64,000 nt of DNA from Glycine soja (lineage: Eukaryota > Streptophyta > Magnoliopsida > Fabales > Fabaceae). Under the pieces are notes generated by a model. That model was not told where the DNA came from, made no database searches, and saw nothing but the letters and a program-made list of their open reading frames with translations. Location of the stretch: the NCBI RefSeq assembly GCF_004193775.1, contig NC_041016.1, positions 42,519,522 through 42,583,521 of the forward strand. Direction: 5' to 3'. A program made the translations under genes and the position numbers. Below are positions 22,786-33,709 of the stretch, piece by piece (within the stretch, counting starts at the first letter, position 1; each line of letters starts with the position of its first letter).

Positions 22786-23482
22786 GGATCTTTATATTTG
22801 GGGTCGAGATGAGGGGATGGCCGATTGGGTCTTGGTCCTTGTGAGGCCCCAGATCATGCAGGTGGACTTAGTATCCCTTCCAAAGTAAAAGAGTTACCTT
22901 ACCATATTGTTGCTATATCCTGTGGCGGATTTTCTCAATGGCATTGACAGAGGATGGACAATTATGGATCTGGGAAGGTAATTGTCACATGCTTTATATT
23001 AATTTTTTTCCCTATATTTTCTGTAGCAGACAAGCAAAATTCTCATAGCTTATGCTTAAGTGAATAAGTGATTTTAGTTTTAGAAAATTGATGATGCTGC
23101 TGGCATTTTCTCAGCCAATTCTAACTATGAACTTGGGAGAGGTTATAAGATTGGTGGTTGGAAACCAAGACCAATACCTAGCCTTGAGAATATTAAAATA
23201 ATTTAAATAGAAAGTGGTGGATATCACTCCCTTCCATTAATCGCTATGTTGATGTGACATTATTAGTATTGTTTCATTTCTATTCTCACGGATTATTTCA
23301 TTATAACTACTTTATTCTTGATTTACATTAGATGATGCCAAAGTGCTCTCATGGGGCCATGGTGGATAAGGTTAGTTGGGCCATGGATCTATCCAAAATC
23401 AGAAGATACCAATAGTAGTTGAGGCTTTATCTCATGAGCATATTATATATATTTCTTGTGGGGGCTTTTCATCAGCAGTCGT
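22786..23482 (+). pseudogene. Captured fragment of an RCC1-repeat protein gene
   Basis: RCC1 repeats form a seven-bladed propeller that usually binds chromatin, Ran or signalling partners. Three exon remnants lie in order. About 22786-22977 has DLYIWGRDEG, then in shifted frames GLGPCEAPDHAGGLSIPSK and TEDGQLWIW. 23115 to about 23240 has ANSNYELGRGYKIGGWKPRP and IPSLENIKII. About 23331-23482 has DDAKVLSWGHGG, NQKIPIVVEALSHEHIIYIS and CGGFSSAV. Single-base deletions near 22808 and 22938 and stops in exon 3 disrupt it. Introns with splice-like borders are retained, so this was copied as DNA. It is the third unrelated gene fragment on the same strand within 8 kb. Confidence 0.8.
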
Positions 23483-24689
23483 GCAAGAAATACATTTCAT
23501 CTCACTCAGCATGTTCTACTAGCCACAGAACTTTTCACTTTTAGTATATAACTAAATTTTATCCTTCACCATGCATCCTTAAATTATGAGTAGTGTCATT
23601 GAACATAGATTTATTTGCATTTTATTTGCATTTTTGACCGTTTTCGGTAATCATCTAGATTTTGCTCATTTTTATAGCTAGACACTGTTGTGATGAACGT
23701 AAGGCATAGGAAAGGTGCTACCCCATTATTTTTGCAGCTTAACAATTTCCCTTGCTCTATAAAAGTTTCATATAATTTTCCAATTTAAATAGCTTATATG
23801 TGTTGTCAGTATTCAAGAATAAGAAAGGTTGATTCTTTTGATGCGCAAGGCATTTTCAAGTAGTATGGATCAAGAATGGGGACAATATCTTATTCCTAAA
23901 ACTTATCTTTCGCAAATATTTTCTTTCGACGAAAATGGATACTATCATTGTTGTGCTTCAATTCAAGTGTTGATAAGGTGAAGACCTTGATCTTGCCATT
24001 GCAACTTTCTTCTTATTTTTTAAACATGATATGGAGTTAAAAATGGGAGTGCAAACAGGCATCAGCCTTAAGGCAATATGTTAAATGCTAGTTCTTGTAG
24101 ATGAGCAATGAGGGCCACCTAACTTTAATATGATTTGAAAGTTTTGTGGCATATATTATGACCAAGTTGATATGGGTCTCTAGTTTTGGCCATTTGTATG
24201 ACCTTGGATGATAATTGATCATATGCGTACACATAAGCTCTTAAAATCTTGTTGCTTATTGCAATAAGATTTTTTTTATTAGTGATCCATTACTCTTATG
24301 TGAATTTCTGGTTCTAATTGGTTTATACAGATAGATTTTTTTATTGTACATCCTATAAAACTAGTATCTGGTGACAGATTTGTTTGTATAGAACAAGATA
24401 TATGTTTAGCTTATGTAATTAAAACTTAATATGTTTTCCGTTATATATTTTATCATTTGTAAGTATTGTTTCATTTCAGGAGCATGGTGGTAATCTCAAT
24501 TAAGCAGTCAGTGCACATTTTAGTGAAGGAGACAGAAATCTAACAACCGAGTATACTTTCTTTTCCATTAATTAGTAAGCAAGCGATCATTGGAAATTTT
24601 CCACGCATACTATGGGAATTTTCCATAATATTGTGGGTCATTTTTGTTTAAGAAGATGAATTCAGAATCAAATATTGTTAATAGAAATG
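23483..24689. other. AT-rich stretch after RCC1 fragment, no gene recognised
   Basis: Short open frames only. It may continue introns of the captured RCC1 gene, but no further blade motif (GxxxxGxxG or WGxG) was found. Confidence 0.5.
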
Positions 24690-24799
24690 CATTAAAAATT
24701 TTGTTTAAGCTTTTAATGTGTTTTTTAAAATGATAAGGAGGGAACTAAAGAGAATATGCTATATTTTTTTTAAAAAAAAATGACATTCTACATCACTTA

Positions 24800-24925
24800 T
24801 GGAATTAAACAAGGTAAAAAGTGACTATCCAACATTAATTATAGGAAAAATTGATGTAGAAAGGCACTTTCTACATCGATTTTTACCAAAATTGATGTTA
24901 TAAGTACTATCAAATTCCCGTCACT
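24800..24925. repeat. CACTA-like subterminal motifs
   Basis: AAAAATTGATGTAG, CTACATCGATTTTTA and AAAATTGATGTTAT are inverted relatives of the subterminal repeats at 14842-15140 and 27224-27440. No clear CACTA terminus accompanies them. They may be an internal or decayed element end. Confidence 0.5.
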
Positions 24926-25118
24926 ACGGATTGATTGTCTCTACCTAACTACATGGTAGTGGTTTAGGGAGCGCAATTGCTAGAGCACGGGAGAATGAAG
25001 AGTAATGATTTCAGCAAGAGCAGCCAGACGGACTACTATAGTGAGTCCAGTGACTACTAGAGTAGAGTGGAGTCAAAAGGTATGGTATAGCAGCCTTTCC
25101 GAGCGAGCCTCTGGGATC

Positions 25119-27124
25119 TCCTGTGTCACAACCCACTCTTGGGACATGACCAACGCACAGACTATGACTTCCTTAGTCTGGCCAACCTATCCTATACAAC
25201 ATAACCTGTAAAAGCACACCATATATATATATATAGACAAATCCTTATGCTGGTATCTCATCTCATCCATTTAATAACAAAGTGGATTATAATTACTAAT
25301 CACCAAGTGTCTCAAAACATCATAAGTTTATCATCATCATAGCTACAAGAGAGAATCATTTACATCCCAAAATAAAAGAATTCTCTCTAAATCTCTTACT
25401 ACCCTGACCCCTATAGCTGCATTATACTGGAGTTACAACCAAAATATCCATCAGACACAATAGGGACCTACCAAAAAGATAATCAAGTTCCTGGGTGTGT
25501 CAGCAAATCCCAGGAAAATCGGTACTCCACTACTGGCTATCTGAGAAAAGAAGTAACATAAAGGGGTAAGTCACAAGGACTTAGTGAGAGCATAATATAC
25601 TAAGCAGACATGAAAGAGAGCACCATTTAACATGAATCCTTCCATTTCAAAAGATATTAAAATGACATCTCAATAAATAATGAATGAAAGATACACTTGC
25701 TTTTAAAAATCCATGTACGCAAAGAATATACATTTCAGAATTTCTCATAACTTGGTACCCAAAATAATTACTTAAAAATCAAGCATTTATTCTACTATGT
25801 GCACATAGACCACATTATCTCTTCGTTGTGGTGAATGGTAATTATATAACTACGACATTTAGCTCGTAGGCTGCATTATCTCTTCGTTGCAGTGAACCGA
25901 ACATATAAATATACTATGAGAATTCAACTCATAGGCTACATTATCTCTTCGTTGTAGCAAACTGAAATATCATTATACTATGAGAATTCAACTCATAGGC
26001 TACATTATCTCTTCGTTGTAGCAAACAGAAATATCATTATACTATGAGAATTCAACTCATAGGCTACATTATCTCTTCGTTGTAGCAAAAGGAAATATCA
26101 TTATACTATGAGAATTTAACTCATAGGCTACATTATCTCTTCGTTGTAGCAAACAGCATATATCATTATACTATGAGAAATTATCTCATAGGCTACATTA
26201 TCTCTTCGTTGTAGCAAACGGCATATATCATTATACTATGAGAATTCAACTCATAGGCTACATTATCTCTTCGTTGTAGCAAACGACATATATCATTATA
26301 CTATGAGAAATTATCTCATAGACTACATTATCTCTTCGTTGTAGCAAACGGCATATCATTCATGATCTCAACATAAATAAAATTAAACAAATAGTTCAAC
26401 ATTCATCCTTTTATATATATTATCAAGATCTCACAATAAATTTCAAAGCTTACCAAAAATATATATGTTCGAAAGTATACTTGCTTCTTCAGAAATGATC
26501 TTTAAGAAAATCGCTAAGTATATTTAGCTACTCACCTAAATAACACAATTACTGACTTCTACCGCTGTTAGGAAGGTCAACCGCTATATTTTCCACAAAA
26601 CCTAAGCATTCAAATAATAGAACAAGGGTTTAGACAAAATCCCCAGTTTTAGCAAACCTTGGGTTTTGAGAAAATCACAATAATTTCTAATACTTAGTTT
26701 CTAACTCTTTTTCTCACAGCCCATGACTAATCAGTGCTATAACATACTCATCTAACATAATGGGTCATAAACATTTACCTTAAAGAGATCAAATAGAAAA
26801 ACCTAGGAAATGCATAGTGTTTTCCGTTTTCTCCAGTCATCTTCTCGTGCTTGGAAAAACCCAAAGATGTAAAAAGCTTGCAATTTTTGGAACCATGGGA
26901 GGAGATGAGTGAAAGGTTGAAGGATTAAGTCTTTGGGGAAGAAGGGATAGGGTTAGAGAGGCGGTGGGCTGCTGCACAAAAAGAAAATGGAAGTTTCAGG
27001 AAAGATGGAGAAAGGTCTCGGGATTTAAAAAAAAAAAAAACTACAGGGGAGTGGCTTGTGTTATTTTAACTTTTGTTATTTAATATTATATGATTATTTA
27101 AGTAAAACGGTGCGTTACATCCTG
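25119..27124. mobile_element. Solo LTR with target duplication TCCTG
   Basis: A single LTR of 1,996 bp runs from TGTCACAACC at 25124 to GTGCGTTACA at 27119. It is flanked by TCCTG at 25119-25123 and 27120-27124. No internal retrotransposon sequence is present, so it is the product of recombination between two LTRs. Strand is not determined. It contains a 64-65 bp tandem repeat array. The family is unknown; the 5 bp duplication and TG...CA ends fit either LTR superfamily. Confidence 0.88.
25793..26360. repeat. 64-65 bp tandem repeats with hairpin arms
   Basis: About nine units; the seven best begin ACTATGAG at 25913, 25977, 26041, 26105, 26170, 26235 and 26300. Each carries arms CTATGAG and CTCATAG around a seven-base loop, then a conserved CATTATCTCTTCGTTG block. 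They are directly adjacent with no variable spacers. Confidence 0.93.
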
Positions 27125-27223
27125 TAAACCCCCATGATGTGATAAAGGGAGGATATTAGGGGAAGCAGTGAGTGGAGATTTCCTTGCAGAGAGCCGGATG
27201 AGGGGAAACCTTCACATCGTATG

Positions 27224-27461
27224 ATACTTACAACATTGATTTTTCAAGAATCGATGTTTTTTTTTGTTTTTTTTATCTATTTGCTATTATACCACATCGG
27301 TTTTAGAGAGAATCGGTGTTGTATAGTGGATTTCAAACATCGATTTTTATAACCAATGTTTAAAATGACATACTTTTAACGACGGTCGTTTTAACATCGG
27401 TTCAAAATCGATGTTGAATGTTCAAAAACACCGATATTAAATGTCAAGTTTTAGTATTGTG
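27224..27461. repeat. CACTA-like subterminal repeats and second right-hand terminus
   Basis: AACATTGATTTTT, GAATCGATGTT, CATCGGTTTT, AACATCGATTTTT, ACATCGGTT and AAAATCGATGTTGAATG recur, followed by an end reading TTTTAGTATTGTG at 27461. On the minus strand this is CACAATACTAAAA, a degenerate CACTA terminus. AATCGATGTTGAATGT is shared with the end at 15140. Low-copy DNA starts at about 27462. Confidence 0.65.
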
Positions 27462-27597
27462 TGCATCTCAAGAAATCTTGAGAAGAAGTAGGTTGTGAGT
27501 TGTCCCTTCATAATACTCCCCCCTCTTCTAGTCTCCCTTTGATCCTCTCACCAATGTTTCTCCCCTTATTCTCTCTCATCTCTCCTTGTTTACGAAA

Positions 27598-28804
27598 ATG
27601 TGAGTGACTTGACGAAGATTTGAGAAAAAAGACTACACGATTAAAGGATTTAGTTTATCAAAATTTAGGTTTGTATTAAAAGGAAGAGGCAAACATAATT
27701 GGTGGAAAATCTCTTAAAGGTGGATAGAAGAGAGATTAAGAGTGATGTAATTATAGTACAATGTGATAAGAAAAAAAAATTATGGGAGAAAAAACTAAGT
27801 TTTGTAAAGGGTGATGTTACTATTTGAGTCGTTAAAAAAATCATTCCTTAAAAAAAAAATACTTAACATACATTTTTTCTCTCTTGTTTTTCTATTATAT
27901 TATTCATTACCTTTTTTAGTCTATGCTTTTTTCGTTCCATAGACCTCACAAAATTGGGCATGCATTGATCATAATTCATGTAAAATTGACTTGAAATAAA
28001 AAAAAATTAATAAATTAAAATATGTTTTTGATTCCTAATAAATATCCAAATTTTATTTTTGTTTTTTGATAATTTTTTTATATTGAGTTTCTAATAAAAT
28101 AATAATTTTTTTTCTTGACACATTTTTTTAATCCCTAATAAATTAACAAATTTTATATTTACTCCCTAATATTTTTTTTTTCATTTGTTATTAGTCTTTT
28201 CAAGTAGACTAATAAACAAATGAATTTTTTTTATAAGTAAACAAATTAAAAATTATTAATTTATTAGGGACTAAAAAATGTGAAGGATCAAAAATAAATT
28301 TTTTATTTTATCATAAAGCAAAAACAAAGAAGTTTTTTATTAGGAAATAAATATAAAATTTAAATATTTATCAGAGATAAAAAATAGATTTTAATCTTTG
28401 TAATAATATTGTGATATGGGCTGAAGCCTACGTACGAGGCAAGTGAAGACTATAGTATAATTTAAGCGAATGCAATAGCAGAATGAACACTAACTCGACT
28501 TACTAGAAACAATTTTAACAATAAAACAAACTAGGATTTACACAATTACATTTATTATTTTATCCTAACTAGGTTATGTATGACTGTTTCTATGTAAAAA
28601 TTAAGCTTTTTAATTTTTTAAAAACACGATATAAAATATTTTGGCCGAACTTTGAAATGATAAGCTAAACAAAAGCATTACGTACGTGAAGTAAGTCTTC
28701 CTACAACGACTTGTTTAAGGAGTCAATATCAAGTGCGTGCTTTGTGTGAAAATGAATCCAAACAAATAATTATTTAGTAATATTGTGAATTAGATTAATT
28801 TACG
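27598..28804. repeat. Local duplication, copy A
   Basis: The block matches 49282-50165 in the same orientation and order. Shared stretches include GTGACTTGACKA, TAGTTTATCAAA, AAAATCTCTT, AATGTGATAAGAAAA, CATAATTCATGTAAAA, TGACTTGAAATAAA, AAGCATTACGTA, AAGTAAGTCTTCCT and AATATTGTGAATTAGAT. A palindromic repeat at 28015-28400 is present only in this copy. No coding sequence is recognised. Confidence 0.8.
28015..28400. mobile_element. Palindromic MITE-like element 1
   Basis: An AT-rich foldback unit. The left arm reads AATCCCTAATAAATT and related blocks; the right arm has the inverse ATTTATTAGGGACTAAAAA type. It is absent from the corresponding place in duplication copy B (about 49860), as expected of an insertion. 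No transposase is encoded. Exact ends and target duplication were not resolved. Confidence 0.55.
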
Positions 28805-29180
28805 CTAATATATTTTTTTTATCCCAAATAAATATTCGGTTTTACATTTGTTTAATAATAAATTTTTGTTTTGCGATGAATTTCTAATAAAATAATAATT
28901 TTATTTTTTGTCCTTAACACTTATTTTTAACCTCTAATAAATTAGTAAATTTTATGTTTTTTTATGATAAATATTTCTCATTTATTATTAATATTTACTA
29001 AAAAAGTTATTTAATTTATTAGAAAATAAACACTAAATTTTTAATTTATTAGGGACTAAAATAAATATCAAGGATAAAAATAAAAGTATTATTTTATCAG
29101 GGGCCTAAAAATAAAAATTTATTAGAAAATATACATAAAAATTAAATATTTATTAAAAATAAAAAAAATATATTTAAATA
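28805..29180. mobile_element. Palindromic MITE-like element 2
   Basis: Same foldback design as 28015-28400, with CTAATAAATTAG and inverse TTTATTAGGGACTAAAA blocks about 140 bp apart. It starts where similarity to duplication copy B ends. Confidence 0.5.
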
Positions 29181-31040
29181 TAAATACATATTTTTAACGT
29201 TGAGTATAGAATATAAATATATTTAAAATATAAATACATACTCACGGCAGGCAAAAGGGTTTGATGACTACAATGAATAATTGAGTATAGAATAATGATT
29301 AACGTTGGAAATATCCATCAGGCCTTCACTTGGATATATGATTAATTTCTTATGTAACATGATTAGTTTAGTTAAAAAGTATTTGAGAAAAAGCAAAGGA
29401 TTTAAATATAATTTTGTTTCCTATATTTTAAATATAAATTTATATTTTTAAAAAATCATAATTTTGATTTCCGAACTTAGAATGTCTATAATTTTGATTT
29501 AATCTTTAATTCTGTTCATGCTTTATTTCTTTTATTTTTTATTTTGTAATTAATTAAATAAAATTTTTTATTCAAATTATAATTTTTCTAAAATAAAATA
29601 ATTAAATGTCTCTAATTTAAAATGAGATAATTAAAATAATATTTTTTTAGATAAAAAATCAAATATCTCAATTTTAAAATAAAGGAACTAAAATTACGGA
29701 TGAAAGAAAATTGAAGATGATAATTACATTCAAACAAAATTAAACGCAATGGTATAATATGTGAATTATATTTACTATACCTTATGCATGATAAATTATT
29801 ACTAAATATCTCAATAATATCATGATACTGTTAACCGCTCGTAAGAAAGAAAAAAAACCACTATTAGATAATTTAGTAATCTCTTGGCAATATTGTAGTC
29901 ACATATCAATAATTATGTACGATCACGTTCATCTACTTACTATTAATCGTTTATGAAGAGAAGTTAACTATATTTACATGCGTAACTAAGACTCTAACCT
30001 TAGCAATCTCGTGATATATTCCCTTATGCTTTTAATATCATCAATCAAACGATTTTAAAAAATGTAATTGAAAATAGAAAATATTTTAAAATATATATTT
30101 TATCTTCATAATTTAAATACATTCCCAGCATATATCTATATATTAACCGAGCATATATCTATATATTAACCGAACAATTTAACTTAATTTTGTTGAAATT
30201 TTTTATTTCAATAATTAACGTGAAGTAATAAAGATAATTATATTAGTTATTTATTATTAGCAAGTTTTATTTTATATGATCAAATTAAGTAAATTTATTA
30301 GCCAACTAAATCAGATAATACAGACTTAAATCAATAAATGCCAGTGTTGGTCCATTAGAGGAATAATCAAAACTTTATTAGATTAACTCACTATAAAAAG
30401 ACTGTGATTTTTAATATATCAAATTGTCACTAAAGGTCCTATTAAGGAATAAACATGTTTCAGTTGAGAAATAAGTTGATAAATAACTATGAAGTGACCA
30501 ATTAAGCTAATACGTTGCCAGTTATCCATTCCGTAACAAAGTCTAAGAAGAGTACATAGATAAAATATTACATACAAATTTAGATTTTGCTGTGTTTGTT
30601 TGATCGATCATTATAAATTCAAAGGTATTCTTAAAATTCTTTTTGATCATCTAACTTAATGTATTCTTCATGATTATTGATATTAAATAAAGATCTTATA
30701 AAATTCCAACAAATTTCTTATATACTTCAATCTAAAATCATTTTTAATATCTTCAATTCTAATTTAAATCTACTTTTTTTCTTAAAAAATCTTCAATAAT
30801 TAAAAATAACAACGTAAAATATTATTTTTAACAATTATGATTGTAATATAATTTTTATATATAGAAATATTTATTTATTATAAAGTTTAGTTATATATAA
30901 AAAAACATTTATTTTAGACAATTCATAAAGTAAAATAATAATTATAGTTATACATATAATATATATTTAAAGATATGATGTTTCGATTATTATAAATTTT
31001 TTAATAATAAAAAAATGGACACGTAGAATTTCTGGGTGGT
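29181..31040. other. AT-rich intergenic DNA
   Basis: Very AT-rich, with only short chance open frames. It lies upstream of the peptide gene and may hold its distal promoter. No repeat or gene was recognised apart from a small direct repeat of GAGCATATATCTATATATTA at about 30133-30171. Confidence 0.6.
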
Positions 31041-31064
31041 TGTTAGTGTATCTTTTTCCTAGAG

Positions 31065-31073
31065 TATATAAAA
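31065..31073 (+). promoter_or_regulatory. TATA box of the secreted-peptide gene
   Basis: TATATAAAA lies 68 bases before the ATG at 31141. Transcription would start near 31095-31105, giving a short leader of roughly 40 bases. Confidence 0.7.
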
Positions 31074-31140
31074 GGCACAATACCCTGCTCTATTTTCTGC
31101 ACCAATATTGTCCAAAACCGTGAGAGCTAATTCAATCAAA

Positions 31141-31431
31141 ATGTCTCCCAAATACATTATAGTGTTGTTGGTAGCATTGGTTTTGGTTGCAACTTCCCTT
31201 GCTGGTCAACCAGAAAAGCCTCCACAGCCTCATCCTCCAACCCTTCAAGAACAACAACTCACCCCACATCTTGATAGTACCCACCTACCACCTCATAAAC
31301 GTATACCACCACGCGAGACAACAACAAAGGAGCAACCAAGCAAAGAAAAGAAAGGCCATCCCCATCCTGGACATGATGCTGGGGTGGAACCAAACACGGA
31401 TCGAAAGCTACCAAGAGGGCCTCCAAACTGA
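31141..31431 (+). CDS. Small secreted proline/histidine-rich peptide precursor
   Basis: A 96-residue, intronless frame. Residues 1-22 form a classic signal peptide (MSPKYIIVLLVALVLVATSL, then AG), so the product should enter the secretory pathway. Residues 23-80 are hydrophilic and rich in proline, histidine, glutamine and lysine, with basic pairs (HKR, KEKK) that could be processing sites. The C-terminus, DAGVEPNTDRKLPRGPPN, looks like the conserved tail of a plant signalling-peptide precursor. It partly echoes the CLE pattern R-x-x-P-x-G-P but lacks the usual P-x-H-N ending, so I do not assign a family. The start is the ATG at 31141; the same frame is open upstream to a TTG at 31108, which is not a likely start. 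A TATA box lies 68 bases upstream and AATAAA about 190 bases after the stop. There is no cysteine, which excludes defensin-like peptides. Confidence 0.75.
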   Translation: MSPKYIIVLLVALVLVATSLAGQPEKPPQPHPPTLQEQQLTPHLDSTHLPPHKRIPPRETTTKEQPSKEKKGHPHPGHDAGVEPNTDRKLPRGPPN

Positions 31432-31618
31432 TCAGTGAGTCAAGGGTTTTAGATTGCGTCATATGGTTTAACTTTAAGGACTCAATCTCTACAACCACAA
31501 CATCAGGACATGTTGTTACAACCATAATCGCAATTTGGAACCTTGGCTAGCTAAAACTATTTTAATATCAACTATCAAGTATTAATAATGGTCAGTGCTA
31601 CATGAGCGTGTATGATAA

Positions 31619-31624
31619 AATAAA
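31619..31624 (+). terminator. Possible polyadenylation signal of the peptide gene
   Basis: AATAAA about 190 bases after the stop codon, in a stretch otherwise free of coding potential. Plant signals are loose, so this is tentative. Confidence 0.4.
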
Positions 31625-31639
31625 AAGTAGGGAGTCTGA

Positions 31640-32578
31640 ACCGTTGTAATACCATGTGAGGTTCTCCCTCTATGTGTGCTTTGAATTTTCACTTCTGTAT
31701 GTCCATATAGTTTGAGTTGTGCACGGTGTGGTGTCTGTTTTTTTATATATATTTGTACAAGCTAGATGCTAAAATGGATGAGTTAACGCTTGCACTTATA
31801 AAGAAAAGCTGGTATATGTGCTATTCGCGAGTCCGGTAAAATGAAATTATTATTCATATGATAAATTTAAACTATATGTTATATGCATGTAATAAAATTA
31901 GGGGGTGTTTCTTTCTAGATATTATATTATCTTTTCAAAAATCATAGATATGAAAAAAAATTGTATATATATGCTTAAATATATTAATCAAATTTCTCAA
32001 ATAAAATTCCAGCACACATCAATTCATTTATTTTATAATATCAGATATTTATTGTTAAAACAAGAATGAGAAGTAAATTGGTAACTTTGAAACTTTACTT
32101 TTATTAGTAAGAATTACTGATAAATACTAGAGACTATAATTAAGACTCATATATTATATTTTTCAACCAACTACTTAAGTTAGACCCCGTAATTTTGGGA
32201 TTCTACAAAAAAGAAATGAAATTAAAAGTAATCATAATCTAAATCAAACTACTTTAAACATCTAAATAATATAAATCAGTTTTTAAATCAAACCGGTTCA
32301 TTTTTTAACATACAGATTTATTCACAGGTAGTTATTTATAAGGGTGGCTGATCATGCTTAGATGCTTTAAATGGGAAAACATGAGATGCAAACAGGGTCC
32401 ACGATCAATAGCAGGCAAATTCTCTTATTTTCATTTACTTAACTAAATTTATGGCTTCTTTTAAAACTTTTATATACATTTACGCCAATTTTATCTGGTC
32501 ATTTAAAACATTCATTTACCGCATTTTCTTTAAGAGTAAAGTAGCATAAAAACCTCAATATCACAAAGCGCTAAGAAA
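31640..32578. other. AT-rich intergenic DNA
   Basis: No gene or repeat recognised between the peptide gene and the gypsy insertion. Confidence 0.6.
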
Positions 32579-32583
32579 TTCTT
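32579..32583. repeat. Target-site duplication TTCTT, left copy
   Basis: TTCTT occurs here and at 39799-39803, exactly outside the two gypsy LTRs. Confidence 0.92.
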
Positions 32584-33694
32584 TGATGAGGACATGACCA
32601 AGAGCAAGGGCAAGGATCCACTTGAAGGACTTGGAGGACCTATGACAAGGGCTAGAGCAAGGAAAGCCAAGGAAGCTCTTCAACAAGTGTTGTCCATACT
32701 ATTTGAATACAAGCCCAAGTTTCAAGGAGAAAAGTCCAAGGTCGTGAGTTGTATCATGGCCCAAATGGAGGAGGACTAAATGACACCACTTTATTTCAAT
32801 TTTAGAGTGTTTAGTTTGTCTAAATAATGGCCCAATCCTTATAAAGTTGGCTGACCAAAAATATGTTTTGGGTTAATCAACTAAAAGGGCTTTAGTTAGG
32901 TTTAGTTCAAGTTGTAATAAGGGCCCAATTGGCAACCTAGGCATCAGCCTTTTGGGAGACCAAATGGTGGCTGACTTGTTGGCTGTTGGGGGTGACTTTT
33001 GGTTGCCACAATTTCAGTTACACTCAGCCATTAAGTTTTTTTTTAATTCGCTAGGTTAATGGTCATTACTAAAATCTGCTGTAAAACTTCTATATAAGCT
33101 GAACCATTTTATCAATAAACACAAGTTGAGTTTTATTCAGAAAATTAGAGTTTATCTCTTTTATCTTAGTGAGAGTGATTCTCCTAAATTCTTGAATGAT
33201 TCAAGAACACCCTGGCTGTATCAAAGGACTTTCACAACCTTTGTGTGTTGCCCTCGCTGGAAAGAGTGATTCTTTCCTTGTTTTCATCTTCACCCTTGTT
33301 CTTTCAAACCACAATTCCAGAAAATCCACCTCTGCCCAGAATTATCTCGTGGCCATAACTCCCGTTTTACTAACTCCCGTTTTACGCACTCAAATTAAGT
33401 GATTCTTGAGCCTAAATTGAATTTCAAAATGAGACCTTTCACCTCGTTTTGGAATCATCTCATTTGGAGCCCTGTAGCTTCAGTTATTGCCATTTCTATA
33501 TTTCTGTCCAGCCACCACTTAACCTACATTTTACCATCCCATTCATCCATTTTATGCCAAGAACCACCTTATTAAGACCCCCGAAATTAACCACCTTATT
33601 TTCCATCCTTTCCTTAATCAATTTCTGTATTTTCCATCAAGGTTTAATCCTAGACGATCCTAAGTCAGCCCTTGTGCTATAAGGGTTCATATCA
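32584..33694 (+). repeat. 5' LTR of the gypsy element
   Basis: 1,111 bp, TGATGAGG...TTCATATCA. Close to the 3' LTR apart from a few substitutions and two indels (about 31 bp extra in the 3' LTR near 39150; about 15 bp duplicated here near 33365). A TATA-like CTATATAAGCTG lies near 33091. Positions 32594-32779 repeat the last codons of pol, which therefore read as an orphan frame here. Confidence 0.93.
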
Positions 33695-33696
33695 TT

Positions 33697-33709
33697 TGGT
33701 AATCAGAGC
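33697..33709 (+). promoter_or_regulatory. Primer-binding site of the gypsy element
   Basis: TGGTAATCAGAGC, two bases after the LTR: the initiator-methionine tRNA site TGGTATCAGAGC with one extra A. Confidence 0.85.

Noticed and set aside
25793..26360. CRISPR-like regular repeats
   Set aside because: Units are contiguous with no variable spacers, lie in a plant solo LTR, and have no cas genes.
31108..31140. Upstream start for the peptide gene
   Set aside because: The codon at 31108 is TTG; the first ATG in frame is 31141, and it starts directly with the signal peptide.
31141..31431. Assignment as a CLE, CEP, IDA or RALF peptide
   Set aside because: The tail matches only part of the CLE pattern and lacks its P-x-H-N ending; motifs of the other families are absent.
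32594..32779. Separate 61-codon gene upstream of the gypsy element
   Set aside because: It is the LTR copy of the pol C-terminus (38682-38867), not an independent gene.
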